A program made the translations under genes and the position numbers. Source: Utricularia gibba (lineage: Eukaryota; Streptophyta; Magnoliopsida; Lamiales; Lentibulariaceae). From it: DNA of 64,000 bases. Below are positions 31,418-42,380 of this stretch, in pieces. Position 1 is the stretch's first letter; every line of letters starts with the position of its first letter. Location: contig NEEC01000011.1 in assembly GCA_002189035.1 (NCBI GenBank), positions 3,162,001-3,226,000 on the forward strand, given 5' to 3'. The notes beneath the pieces were generated by a model that saw only the letters and a program-made list of their open reading frames with translations, was not told the origin of the DNA and ran no database searches.

Positions 31418-33158
31418 ATGGTAGACTTTCTGTCCTCTCTCAAGCATATTCTTTCGAAGCTACCATCATTTCTCACCATCAAACTATGGGCCATCATGAT
31501 CACAATCTCGTTCCTTTTGCTTATTGGGATTCTGATTTTTGCACTGGTGACCTGGAGATACAGAAGAAGATTAAGGAAAATAACAATGAGTCGTCAAGAA
31601 AATGCTCAGAGCATCTCTTCCATGGACAAGGGGATGCTGCTATCATCCCACAATATAGAAGTAAGCAGTGGAACCCTAGAAAAGCAAGCAGTGTGCTCTG
31701 ATCAAGTCTCTAGTAACAAGAACAATAACAAAAGCTCAGGATCTGTTGGATCATACACATTGGACGAGATTGAAGCAGCAACAGATGGATTAGCATATGA
31801 GAAGGTTATCGGGTCTGGAGGATGTGGGGTGGTTTTACAAGGAGTGTTAAGAGATAAACACCCGTTGCAATCAAAAAGTTGTTCATTGATAGGTAATTCC
31901 TTGGTTAAAACCTGATATGTGTTCTTCTTTCATTCTGGATGATAGTAAATGAAATACAATTTTTATATACAGAAGAGAAAAAACGTTATTTGTGAAAGAA
32001 GTTGAAGCAATGCAATTGATTAGGCACAAGAATGTGGTGCAGCTGAAGGGATACTGTGCTGAGAGTGGCTACAGGTAAGTGATCTACTCTGTTGTAAAGG
32101 AATCTGAGAAAAAAGAAAGAACTTTACTAAGATTTCTCTAACTAGGATGCTTGTCTACGAGTACGTTGAGAAAGGGACTCTTGAGGATTGGCTGCACCAC
32201 TGCACAAGTGCTGTTAGCCCACTGACTTGGAAACTCAGACAACTCATAATCATGGGAGTTGCCAAAGGGTTCGATCTCGATTTTCTGTCAAAATATGAGC
32301 TTTAAGCTTCAGCGCGTAGTTTTTGATAGGGAATATATGCTCTACAGTTTAGCGTACTTACACGAAGACAGTGAGCCGAGAGTTGTCCATGGGAACTTGA
32401 AATCAGGCAACATCCTTCTTGATCTCCAGTGGAATCCAAAGATTTCTGATTATGGGATCACCAAACTAATGGAACATGAGTGGACTCGTGGCTCTCATCC
32501 ATCTGGAATGTCAGGGTAATAAATCCTTATCTGCCTGCAATGCTCAATAATGTACTGTCAATATTGATGTGCTGTTGGGTAGCATTACACAATGTGTGAG
32601 GAAGCTTTTGTTCAAAATATTCAGATATCTTGCATCGGAGTACCACAAAACTCGTGTTTTTGATGAGAAGAGCGACGTATACAGCTTCGGAGTGCTTATG
32701 CTGGAGATAGTATCAGGGAAAACAGCAACAGAATCACCCGTTTCTGAAATAGAGGTAATCATGACACATGCTCATCTCCCAGTAAATGCGTTTCCTGGAT
32801 CTAAAAAGATGCTCTTGCAGGAGTACCTGGTTGACTGGATAAAATGCTTTGTGGCAGATGAAAGATATGATCTGATACTAGATCCCAGGCTGCCAGAGGC
32901 ACCTTCCTTGAAGGAGCTCAAACGAATTCTCCTCATCGCTCTTCGGTGCATCGATCTTCACCCCCCAAACAGACCTAAAATGGGAGAGGTTGTCCACATG
33001 CTCGAGCCTTATGGCTTGCTGCTAAGTGATGTAAGTAAACGTGTCGTCTCCTTTTCACCACTCCAACAAACAGTACAACCTGCTGCTGTCATGCTGATCT
33101 TTTCATTCAATATTTCCAGGAGACGGTGAAGAAAAGACGGATTTTCAGGCACTGCTGA
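31418..33158 (+). CDS. Receptor-like protein kinase with HGN instead of HRD
   Basis: Seven exons (31418-31892, 31973-32074, 32146-32268, 32348-32515, 32625-32754, 32821-33030, 33120-33158) give 415 residues once one base is restored at 31864 (CCGTT should be CCGGTT), which recovers VAIKK. One membrane segment near the N-terminus (IMITISFLLLIGILIFALV) precedes a linker and a kinase domain of the type seen in At2g42960-like receptor kinases. The glycine loop is GSGGCGVV and the VAIKK lysine is present. The catalytic loop, however, reads VHGNLKSGN, so the HRD Asp is Asn; DFG is DYG and APE is ASE. Loss of the catalytic base suggests a pseudokinase or scaffold. The normal D-V-Y-S-F-G and late R residues remain. 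Most similar plant proteins are active kinases. Confidence 0.87.
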
Positions 33159-33644
33159 TAGAAAGAATATCATCATCAGCAGACCAAGGCAGGCTGAATT
33201 CAGAAAGCTCCCATTGCTTCACATGCACTTGTTTTAATGCAAGAAGACTTGAATTGCTATATTTCCAGGAAAAGTTGCCTCCGAAAACTGACCTCAAAAC
33301 CTGCTATATTCCCGATCGTCCATCGCCGTCGCGACGTCTGCCCTCGGTGATCGGGGGATAAACAACATTCCCTGGAGTGTGGACAACACAATATCTCCGA
33401 AGCAACCGCTGGAATGTGAACAGCAAAAAGTAACTCCGAATTAACCCCACTAATTCCGTATATTTTCAGTCCAGTCCCCAAATTAAACGCAATTTCCATT
33501 GTGCCACTTCTGGCAAGTAACATTGTAATTTCATTTGATTTGGTAACCAGAGGGAACAGGAAATTAAATACTGTCTACTCATCTCCATCCTCTTACAGCA
33601 AAAGTGGATCCAGACGCATTGGCCCAGGTGAAAATTTCGACCAC
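33159..33644. other. Convergent 3' region, kinase / RS-rich gene
   Basis: Only the 3' flanks of two convergent genes are expected here; no further feature was recognised. Confidence 0.35.
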
Positions 33645-35998
33645 TCAGACATCCCTTGTGCTCTGGCGGTCCAACCGGTTTGCGGCGGCTGCTCGTCGGT
33701 GAATCGTGCGGGCGCCACCATCCTTCCTTCTATCATAGTAATCTGATTCCAAGTTGAGTCCATTGCTGGGGGGCATTGCAGAGAATCTTCCTGAATGATG
33801 ATTTACTGGTCTGTAGTAGTCATCTGATTTCAAATGCGTAGTGTCATGTCTTTGAGGGCGCTTGAATGCTCTGGTGGGGGAACTTCTCCGCTTCACTCGG
33901 CTCAGATCACTATCTTGTGAAGATCTGCACTTGTTCTGTGAGGATGGGCAGCCTCTTGGTGCAGGGAGGTAGCAATCTTCGTATCCTGGTGCTGAATCTT
34001 GTTTTAGCTTCGGCTCTCTGACTCGTTCCATCCTACTTCCAGACCGGTAATCCGGCAACCTGCTGCGACTTCTGCTTGAGGTGTGGTTCCATGTTCTTGA
34101 TCTGGAACGAGAACTTCTATGGGGGAAATGCTTGCGAGAACTCCTTCCTGAATCAAGGGAAGAACTGTGGTTTCGTCTGGATGAGCGTGGAAACCACATA
34201 GATGCTTCACGTTGATGGGCAAAATCCTCAATATCATCAGTGTGATTCAAATGACTCCTTTCACTCCTAAAAGTGCTGGCTTCCTGCGTTAGCGGCATTC
34301 TTCTCCTTACTCGAAGATAATGCTCCTCCACTTGGATAGAAGATCGTCTCATGATGGATCGTTTCCTAGAATTGGAGGATTTCTCAGTGAATTCCAATGG
34401 TGGTTCACATCTACTCCAGGATCCTGGTTCAACATGTTTTGCACCATGAGAAACGTCAGTGCCACCTTCTGCCATCTCATGGAAATCAGCCGCATCAGTC
34501 TCATGTCCATTCCCTCCATCTGATTCGTAGTCACCATTTTCCTCAGAGGAATGCATACGAGAACCCCTTAGTTCCCCCTCCTCGTATGGGGAATTGTATC
34601 CTTCCTTGATGATCGTTGAGTTGTTTCCATCATCTGTGCAAGCCTGAGAAATATCGGAGACTTGTGGCACTTTCTTATCAAAACCGCACACTCCATCAGA
34701 ATGCGTTGGATCATCAACTGGACTATCAATATGCCTCCTGTTGGTCCCTTCTAAAAATTGATTATCACTCTGATGATATGGAACAACCTCAGCAAATACT
34801 AAATGGCCTAAGCTGCCAGATTTTGCAGCGCCAAAGGTTAAAGACTTGCAACTTTCCCCGTTGGAGTCAGCAGTTAAAAAAGATTGGCCATCTTCAATAC
34901 CTATAAAATTTCACAGGTAAGAACAAGAAAGAAAAAAAATGGACCAAGTCTACAATACTAACAGAACTGCTGATCAGAGAAACAAGGTACCATGTAGATC
35001 AGCAGATTCAGTGTTCGAACACAAATTTCCGGTTTGGGAGCCTTTACCAGAAATACTCGCTGCATAATTTTCACTTATTGAAACAGAGTCACAAAACAAA
35101 AATTGATTTTTGATCCTCCCAGAAGATTCAGGCTCAGAGTTAACTTGTGACGAAAACAATGGCCCACTTGCTTCCGGTTTCCCATCAAATGCCTCAGTAC
35201 TTGTATCAACAGCTGCATTCGAGAGTAGACAGCCACTGGATACCCTTTCACCCTTTTCCATATTGATATCATCCTTCGATTCAGAATCATATGGTTCATC
35301 CCAGTCATCCATCGGAATGTTTAAATCCCAGTGCTTTCGATTCACTGCCTTCGTCAAAACTCCACCAACGGTGTTGCCCCCCTCAGACAAATTGTAAGTA
35401 AGTCTCTCGGATTCCGAAACTGATGATGAAGCAGAAACGGATGAACCAGGGGTTTTCAATTTCAGTGATGAATCTTCCGCAACAGGACTCTCTTTATAAA
35501 CATTATCAGGTTCATCATTCATACTAGCAGCAGCAGCAGCAAGAAGCTCAATGCCAGAAAAATCCCCTGACAGCATAGCGATAAAGATCAAGAATTTTCA
35601 TTAAAGTTCACTTAATCTTCAGAGAAAGGGCCTCTCTCACCTGAGTGACTCCAGGACGCATATATCGCATTTTCTGCTCTAAAGAAAGTGAGGGAAAACA
35701 ATGTCTTTTCTTAATGGGCACATTCCCCAGGTTTCTGGGGCTTACTTGCCCGAAGCATTCACCAAACTGCAAAAACACCTTATATGAACAGTTATGCACT
35801 GGAAAAATTAGACATAACAAAATATGGAAAAATTACCTTTTCGGTATCAGACCCAGAAAAATCCCCAACTCTTTTAGGGCTAGCGAGGTTACAGAATTTC
35901 GTAGACGCATCCCAGCGTAAGCGTCTAGGCAACAGCCTCTTGGATCTCCTACCTTTCTTCACGAGCTTCCACATCAATTCTTGATTGCAGGAGTTCAT
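33645..35998 (-). CDS. Arg/Ser-rich nuclear protein of unknown function
   Basis: Four exons (35837-35998, 35641-35766, 34991-35566, 33645-34900) give about 706 residues if one base is restored in the CCCC at 35564-35567. Without it, exon 3 enters in the wrong phase after an otherwise good acceptor. The N-terminus is basic (LVKKGRRSKRLLPRRLRWD). The middle is acidic and Ser-rich and includes HWDLNIPMDDWDEPYD. The C-terminal third is rich in RS dipeptides (SSRSRSRTWNHTSSRSRSRL) and repeated RR/DYY segments. The shape suggests a nuclear, splicing- or chromatin-linked factor, but I do not recognise a domain and assign no function. The start at 35998 is the first ATG and directly precedes the basic block. 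Confidence 0.75.
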
Positions 35999-37332
35999 GG
36001 CGTCAATCCGCCTAACAGAAGCCCTTAAAAAATATACGGTCTATCACCGCAACGCAAATGGTTTCTCAAAAACGTTTTCCATGATTGGAACACTCGGTTG
36101 CAGGAAAAGCATCAGATCCAGTTTCATAATCCAAGACATCCTCCATGCTCAATGAAAATCACTCTTCAGTTAATCATTTCGTCACAACAAAATCTCTTCC
36201 CCGCCCGAATCTCGTTTACAGAACCACAACCAATGCGGCGCCACGCCACCGCCCGCAAGCCGTGAAGCGCCCCGAGGCGAGGCGATTCACAACCACCACC
36301 GAGGGATCGACGCCTCGGAGGCGGTGTCAGTTCCTGATAAGAGCGGCGAAGAATTATCAGATTTGGAAGGACCAATCTCATCGCACTCACCCTCACTCCA
36401 TTTTATGCTTTCTTTTTCCATTTCCCTCAATGACGAAACTACCCTCGATGCCCTAGTGCCCTTTTTCTTTTTTTATTTCCCCCTTATATTCATGCCCAGT
36501 AATATCCCCAGAACCGAATCTCTGTCCCCAATTAAATGCCGGTGATGCCAAAAATCCACCCCTTTGATTCCCAAATCAGATTTTGCTGATTTTGAAAAAT
36601 TACTAGTTTTTAAAAAAATTATCATTCCATTTATAAATAATTTATACCCCAATTGCACTTGCCAGGATATCTTTGTTTTTTTTTCTAATATATTTTTTAA
36701 AAAGCAGTTATAATAAGTTATATAATTTTTTTAATGAAATTTTTTTACAGAAGTAAAAACTATTTCAAATACATTCATAACAAAGCACACAACAGTTACA
36801 TTAATTAGGATTTACTGTTTTTTACGCATTGTAATATGTACGGCAAGCACATGGTGTAATAATATTATCTATTTGGGTGGGGGTAAATAGTGAAAATGAG
36901 CATGCCAAATATACTACTATTACTATATAAACAAACTGAGAAAAAAGGCAAAACCAAAAGGATTCTGAATGGAGGTAGAGGGCTGAGCCTCCAATAACCT
37001 GTCTTTAATCAAGGGCAAATAATAGAAGATAAGTGACCTGTGGTCCTGTTTTGACGCTTACCTATTGAAGATTGAAGATGAAGGAAGTGTGGCCCTGGTT
37101 TGATTCAAGATGCGTCAATGCACATGCGTTTCCAAGGTTAACTTCAAAGGGGGACTCCTCCTCCTGCAAATGATCCAATCTCTGGGTGGTTTGGTTTCCC
37201 ACTGAAACACAGGATGGTGTAGGATAACAAGGAAAAGGGCTGTAATATATGCAAGCAATCAAGCATCTAGTATACACTTGTAAAAGTTCAAACCAAACTG
37301 TGACATCCCCCGTCGTTGCTAGAGAAGGCTGG
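35999..37332. other. Promoter of the RS-rich gene and AT-rich spacer
   Basis: About 36000-36420 should hold the leader and promoter of the minus-strand RS-rich gene. About 36590-36900 is AT-rich. About 37000-37332 may be the 3' untranslated region of the Lys-rich gene. No coding region or RNA gene is supported. Confidence 0.35.
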
Positions 37333-38405
37333 CTATAGATTCACTTTATTCTGTGTCACACAAGGGGCTGCTGGTACCTTGAAGGCTTGGCATTTCCAGG
37401 TAGATGTTTCCTCGACAGTGACCAAGGTTTTGGTTGTTGTCTGCGGTGGGAAGGAGGACTCCTTGGTTGTATTGTCTTCGGGATTTTGAGTGGCTTGGGG
37501 CTTTAGTTCATCCCTTTGGTTAGTTTGATCCCTGAAGCTACAAATGCTCAGTGGCAGCTTTTTCTGCTTCATCCTCCCCTTTTCTTGCCAGCAGTATCAC
37601 ACGATTCTGTAGGGCAAGTCTCCAGTTTTGGCTGATCTGTTTTAGTGGAATGCTGTTCCTGTTCCACCAACCTTGGCACACTATCATCGTTCGTCTTTGT
37701 AGCATTCAAATCATCCATGATCATATCTGTCTCCTTGGCTGGAGATTCTGAATTCTCTCCTGTGGTCATACCATCTCTTGTGGCCTGAGAGGAGCCGTTT
37801 TTATTTTCATCAGCTGGTGGAACTGCACTTTGGATACTAGCTCTATCTGAAGAAGAGCTCTTGAGTCTCTTCTCCTTCTGGTTCTTCGATTCAGAACATG
37901 ATGTATTCTTCAAAATTCTTGGAGAACTATTGATGGCCTGATGTAATTTTCGGGCAAGTTCTTCATCTCCTCTGGAGTTCTTATTGCTTCTGTTCTTGCT
38001 GTACAGTGCCTCGACCGCAACATGCTTCTTCATCTTATTCTTCCTTAGTTGTTTTTCTCTGCTGGATATAGTGGCAACTAGATCCAAGGCGCTCTTAGCT
38101 GCGGCCATTGCACTTGCTGCTTTCAAAGCCTTTACTTCAGCATTAGCCCTAGCGGCCTCTGCAGCACTCGCAGCTTCTGCTGCAGCAGATCTAGAAATTT
38201 CAACAATCTCATCATTGGAGAGGTTGGGGTCATTCAGCTTAGCCCTCAACACACTATTAAGACGACTGTCATATATGGGATTAACAATATGAGAGGCGGA
38301 TGGAGGAGGGCGATTAACATCGGAGCTCTGTCTCTTCAATCCAGCTAGAAGCCGTTTTCGAGGTGGCAAAAGTGAATCTGCATCACACTTATTTGCTGCC
38401 TCCAT
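37333..38405 (-). CDS. Ala-helix and Lys-rich protein, unknown function (frame break)
   Basis: A single coding exon of about 357 residues, if one base is restored near 37573-37579 (rc AGGGGAGG, where the frame passes from ...GKKRG into KKLPLSICSFRD). Both halves are clearly coding. The N-terminal half has PPRKRLLAGLKRQ, followed by a long alanine-rich helix (RSAAAEAASAAEAARANAEV) that may form a coiled coil. A Ser/Lys-rich middle follows, and the C-terminal SICSFRDQTNQ segment looks conserved in plants. Basic clusters suggest a nuclear location. I do not recognise a named domain. The 5' leader seems to extend upstream across about 38406-39120, perhaps with an intron. Confidence 0.72.
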
Positions 38406-40624
38406 CTACTTGCTCTACCCAATAACAGGGAGCTCTGGATATCCTGCAGATGAAAAAGCTCAGCTGAAACCAAAACTCCCATGAGCAAGTATCAAGATTA
38501 TGCATAAATTGAACGTGTTCTGGCTATATGCAGTAACAAGAACGACATAAAACCTGGACCAAAAAGATTGCCGTCAGATATAAATTAGGGTTTTAATTCC
38601 GAAAAAGCACCAAAGGCTAGACTCCAACAGATCATGGCTTTCAGGTTTTGCATCTAACAGTATGCTCAAACGCCAATTCCCCTCTTGATGACGACAAAAC
38701 CGCAAGCTAAAAACGAGCCATCCAATTTTAGGTTACATAAACGAAGAGAAACAAAGTCCCTGCCTAAAAAAAATGCAGAAATCAAATCCCATACCTGCAA
38801 CCAGGTCACAAATCAGCAGGTGGAAAGATCAGATCATTCAACCATCATCACACCCTCGCGCATCATCTTAAATGAAATCCTACAGAAAAAATAAATAAAA
38901 AGCAGAGACGATTCAACCTATTCAACCATAATATATATCCTCCGATTTCCCCCAATCCGTGCCTCAACACTTGCACCAAAACGAGGCCGCGCAGGCAAGA
39001 CTCCGGGAGAATGCACCCCCGCGCCGCAGTGCGTGAGATTAGATCAATGCAGAGGTAAAAGAAATCCAAGCAGGACGGTAGTGGTTTCAACGTCGGGCTC
39101 CGGTCACCAGCGACGGTTACATCGGAATTGCTGGATTGGTCAGTGGTTGGGTTAAGTGAAGGATTCGTGTCAGAAGTTCAGGCTTTCTGTTTCTTCCGTC
39201 CGTTTTGGCAAGTGATGGGAGGAAGAGCCCAAGGGCCGAAAGGAGGGGGGACGTACCCGATATTAAGATTTTTTTCAAGTGAAATGTGCTTTGACGAAAC
39301 TACCCTCCCCGCCCTAACCCATCCCCATCTCCATGATTAATGTGAATTTCAATTTCACCTCAAAACTTCCTGTTAATTCCCCCCTGCGGGGCCCACATCC
39401 ACGCCCCCTCCACGTAGCTTTGTCTTCACCCCCGCAGATTTCAAGGGCCTTTCCTTGAAAAAACGAAGACCCAAAATCATGGTATCCATCCATTTCCACT
39501 TCATTTTCAAGCATTTGAATTTGGGTTTCATGTTGATGCATCCCAAGCCCTGTTGCGAACCGAGACAGATCCGCGTCGGATGGTGCGGTGCGGGACGGGA
39601 CACGGCCCCGTGTCCTGGGGGTCGTCGATACGGATCGGCCGTACATGAATGACTTGACAACCAGAGAGCGGAACGTGAGCCAGACGGTTCCTCCTTTCCG
39701 TTAGTAAAGATGCATAAATCCAACATACGCTGCGCCTCTCTTGTGTTGGGTCAATGCCACCACTCCCTGTCAAAAGCTCCCCTCCCATGCTCTTTTATTC
39801 CTTCAATTCACATACTCAAGTCTTCTTTTCATTATTATTATATCTATGCTTTTTGAATGCTAGTTATTCAATCAAAATGTGGATAAGGAATATACCACAC
39901 TAGAAAGAAAGAAACGCATGAAAAGGTAAGGATGAATGCAGAACTATTTATTATAAAAAAAAACACATTTCTTCAAAAACATTTTTCTAATATTAATATC
40001 GATAAACCAATCCCAAATACATGGAGACAAGATTGAGGGGATTGGTTCGAGTCTCATTTAGAAAAATGATCAAACGTACCATTTATATTACAAAGTAAGT
40101 TTAGATGATGGCATAAATCTCAATGATAATGCTGAGTTTCCAATGAATGAAAGGGTTCCATCAAAATAAAATTATAAATATCTTAAATGAATCTTACATT
40201 AATTATGTATAAAACAGGAAAATAATTTATATAGAGTGAGTAATCTTATATAACATCATGTTAGATATTTTACTCAAAAATAAATAATGTCAAATGATCA
40301 TAGATTGAATTTTCGAAACGAATAATATCATATAATCATAATATAGGGATTTATTACATTTCTAATACATTAGGTTGATCTATTAGAAATGAATAGTGAT
40401 TTTGAATAGTGTGTTGCGTGGAGGGAATAGTGTTTTGAGTTTTGGAAAGAGAATTTTTACAAATTTGGTAAGGAGAATGAATGGGCCACGTGACGAGGAG
40501 CATTTACTAACAATTATAAATATTAATAATAATAAAAGTTTACGAATTATGCAAGGCAGGGGAGGGCAGGGGCAGGCATTCAGTGATGTAATAGGGCTGG
40601 CGGGCTTTTAACTACTCCAAGCAA
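38406..40624. other. Leader of Lys-rich gene and AT-rich spacer
   Basis: About 38406-39120 probably contains 5' leader sequence of the minus-strand Lys-rich gene. About 39300-39790 has GC-rich patches but no credible protein. About 39800-40540 is AT-rich. A G-rich block lies at about 40550-40600, just beyond the SCL8-like stop codon. No transposon ends were recognised. Confidence 0.35.
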
Positions 40625-42380
40625 TCAGCGCCACGCAGACGCGAAGGCCAGCGGTTTTCCTTTCCACGCGAAGCAGATCCCGCCGGCGTCCAGGCTGAGG
40701 CTGAATCCTGAGGTGACACGTGTGGGGGCATTTAATTTCGCCCGGAGGGACTCGCCGGCGCGTGTGCTCACTGGGAGGGGCTGAAACCCTGCCATGCTGA
40801 GCCTCGCCCGCCACTTGCCGAAGACCTCGCAGCGCTCCACGCGCTCCCGCCCCTCGCATGCGATGGAGTTGGTTAGTTTTAGTCCGAGGCCGTCGACGAT
40901 CCTTGTCCGGTCGGGGTGGTCGGGGGGAGAATGGCGTCCAGGGACTCGAGCAACGCGGCGTAGTAGTCGTACGCGTCGCGGACGCGCGTGACCAGCGGCG
41001 CGGTGTTGGTGTTCAGTTCTTGCTCCACAACGGTGACGACGGCGGGGGACAAAGTCTTCACGCGGCGGAGGAGCGCGTCGCGGGGATTCTCCACTGTGAC
41101 GCTCTCGTCGGGGAGATTGTGGAGTTTGAATGCGAAATTCACGGCAAGTGCTTCGTCGGGGTTGATTTCGAGCTTGTCACGGCTGAGTTCGTCGATTTTG
41201 AAATCCCTGATGTGAAAGCGGAGTGAGACTCCGTTATTCGCAGCCAGGGCCCTGAGATCGTCTCCAACTAATCTCAGACTCTCTTTACCGGCACCGCCGT
41301 AGGCAAAGGCGGTGATTGTGAGAGACATGGCGGCCTTGCCCTCGTGTTTCGCATTCGCCGCCAGGGTACGAATCAAATGGACGTACTGACCTCCTTGCCC
41401 TAACTCGAACTCCAGGACATGTATTTTCTGGAACGAGAGCTCCGATGTTGCTTCAAGAATTGCGAGATTTGCAGCCATGAAACCAAGCATAAAGCAGGGG
41501 GGAACACAATAAACCAAACGGGTCGCCGCCGCTTGTTCGTCCGAATAACCCTCGGCTCCCGCCGGAAACCTTCCCACCGTCGATTCAACCCGCGCTTTCA
41601 AAGCCGAAACCATGTACTCTACCAACTTCTTCTCCGAAAAATTGTTCTTCGCCTTCGCTTCCTGCAGAAGGCGCGTGAGAAGTTCATTACCGGATTCCGG
41701 TTTCCCTTCAGAAATAGCCACCGCTGCTTCAATTAAGGCTTGTTTAGAACATAAGGGAGGGTGAGACGCAGAGGTGGAGGTGCAAGACGAAGAGGATGAA
41801 GTGGGCGACGGAGAAAGATGTTTCTGAACGGGGCTAATCAGATCGCGAATCGCCTCCGACCATTCGCGTTCCGTAACAACGGAAGCCGCGTCACCATCGT
41901 CTTCATCGTCGAGAAGCTTCCTTTCAAGCTCTTGCAGCCGACGATTCATCAAACTCTTGTCCGAATCCTCCTGATTTCCAAACTCCACACGCCGACCAAA
42001 TCCCTCCACCGCAGTGTCCAAAACCCGCAAATTATGAGGCGTCTGATGCCGCAGAATCGGAAACCCATACCTCGGATTCGACAACTCCGGCCGCGACAGA
42101 GGAGACGCATGGTAACCGTAATTAGCCCTCATCCTCACGTTCCGAAGGTAAAACTCCATCGCCTGCTGATTCTGTTGAAACTCCATCAAAGACCTCTTCC
42201 CCATAAACTCCCCACTTCGGATCTGGCCTGGAATCTCCTGCCCACCCGGCAACCTCAAAGAAAACTGCTGTTGCTGGGTAGAAAACTGGTCACACCCCCG
42301 CCACCGCTCTCCGCACCCACGGGTCTCCTCCCACCGCAGTACAACAAATCTGGCGCATCCGCCGGGTAGCCGGAAGACAT
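40625..42380 (-). CDS. SCL8-like: GRAS transcription factor, SCL8-like (two frame breaks)
   Basis: One exon of about 585 residues, read in three frames as given. The ATG at 42380 opens MSSGYPADAPDLLY, typical of the SCL8 group. One base is missing in CCCCC at 42295-42299, after which the QQQQ segment and GEFMGKRSLMEFQQNQQ follow (SCL8-type N-terminus). The GRAS domain then runs from about residue 215, with LLTRLLQEAK, a VHIID-like block (HVLEFELGQGGQYVHL) and a PFYRE-like block. One base is missing in GGGGGG at 40922-40927, after which the C-terminal SAW region follows (RVERCEVFGKWRARLSMAGF). GRAS proteins of this group are nuclear regulators. Both defects are single-base losses in G/C homopolymers. 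The longer upstream open frame (to 42528) is a different frame without family similarity. Confidence 0.87.

Noticed and set aside
40021-40070. GGTTCGAGTC-like motif resembling a tRNA T-arm
   Set aside because: No matching acceptor stem or A-box lies upstream; it is an isolated match in AT-rich spacer.
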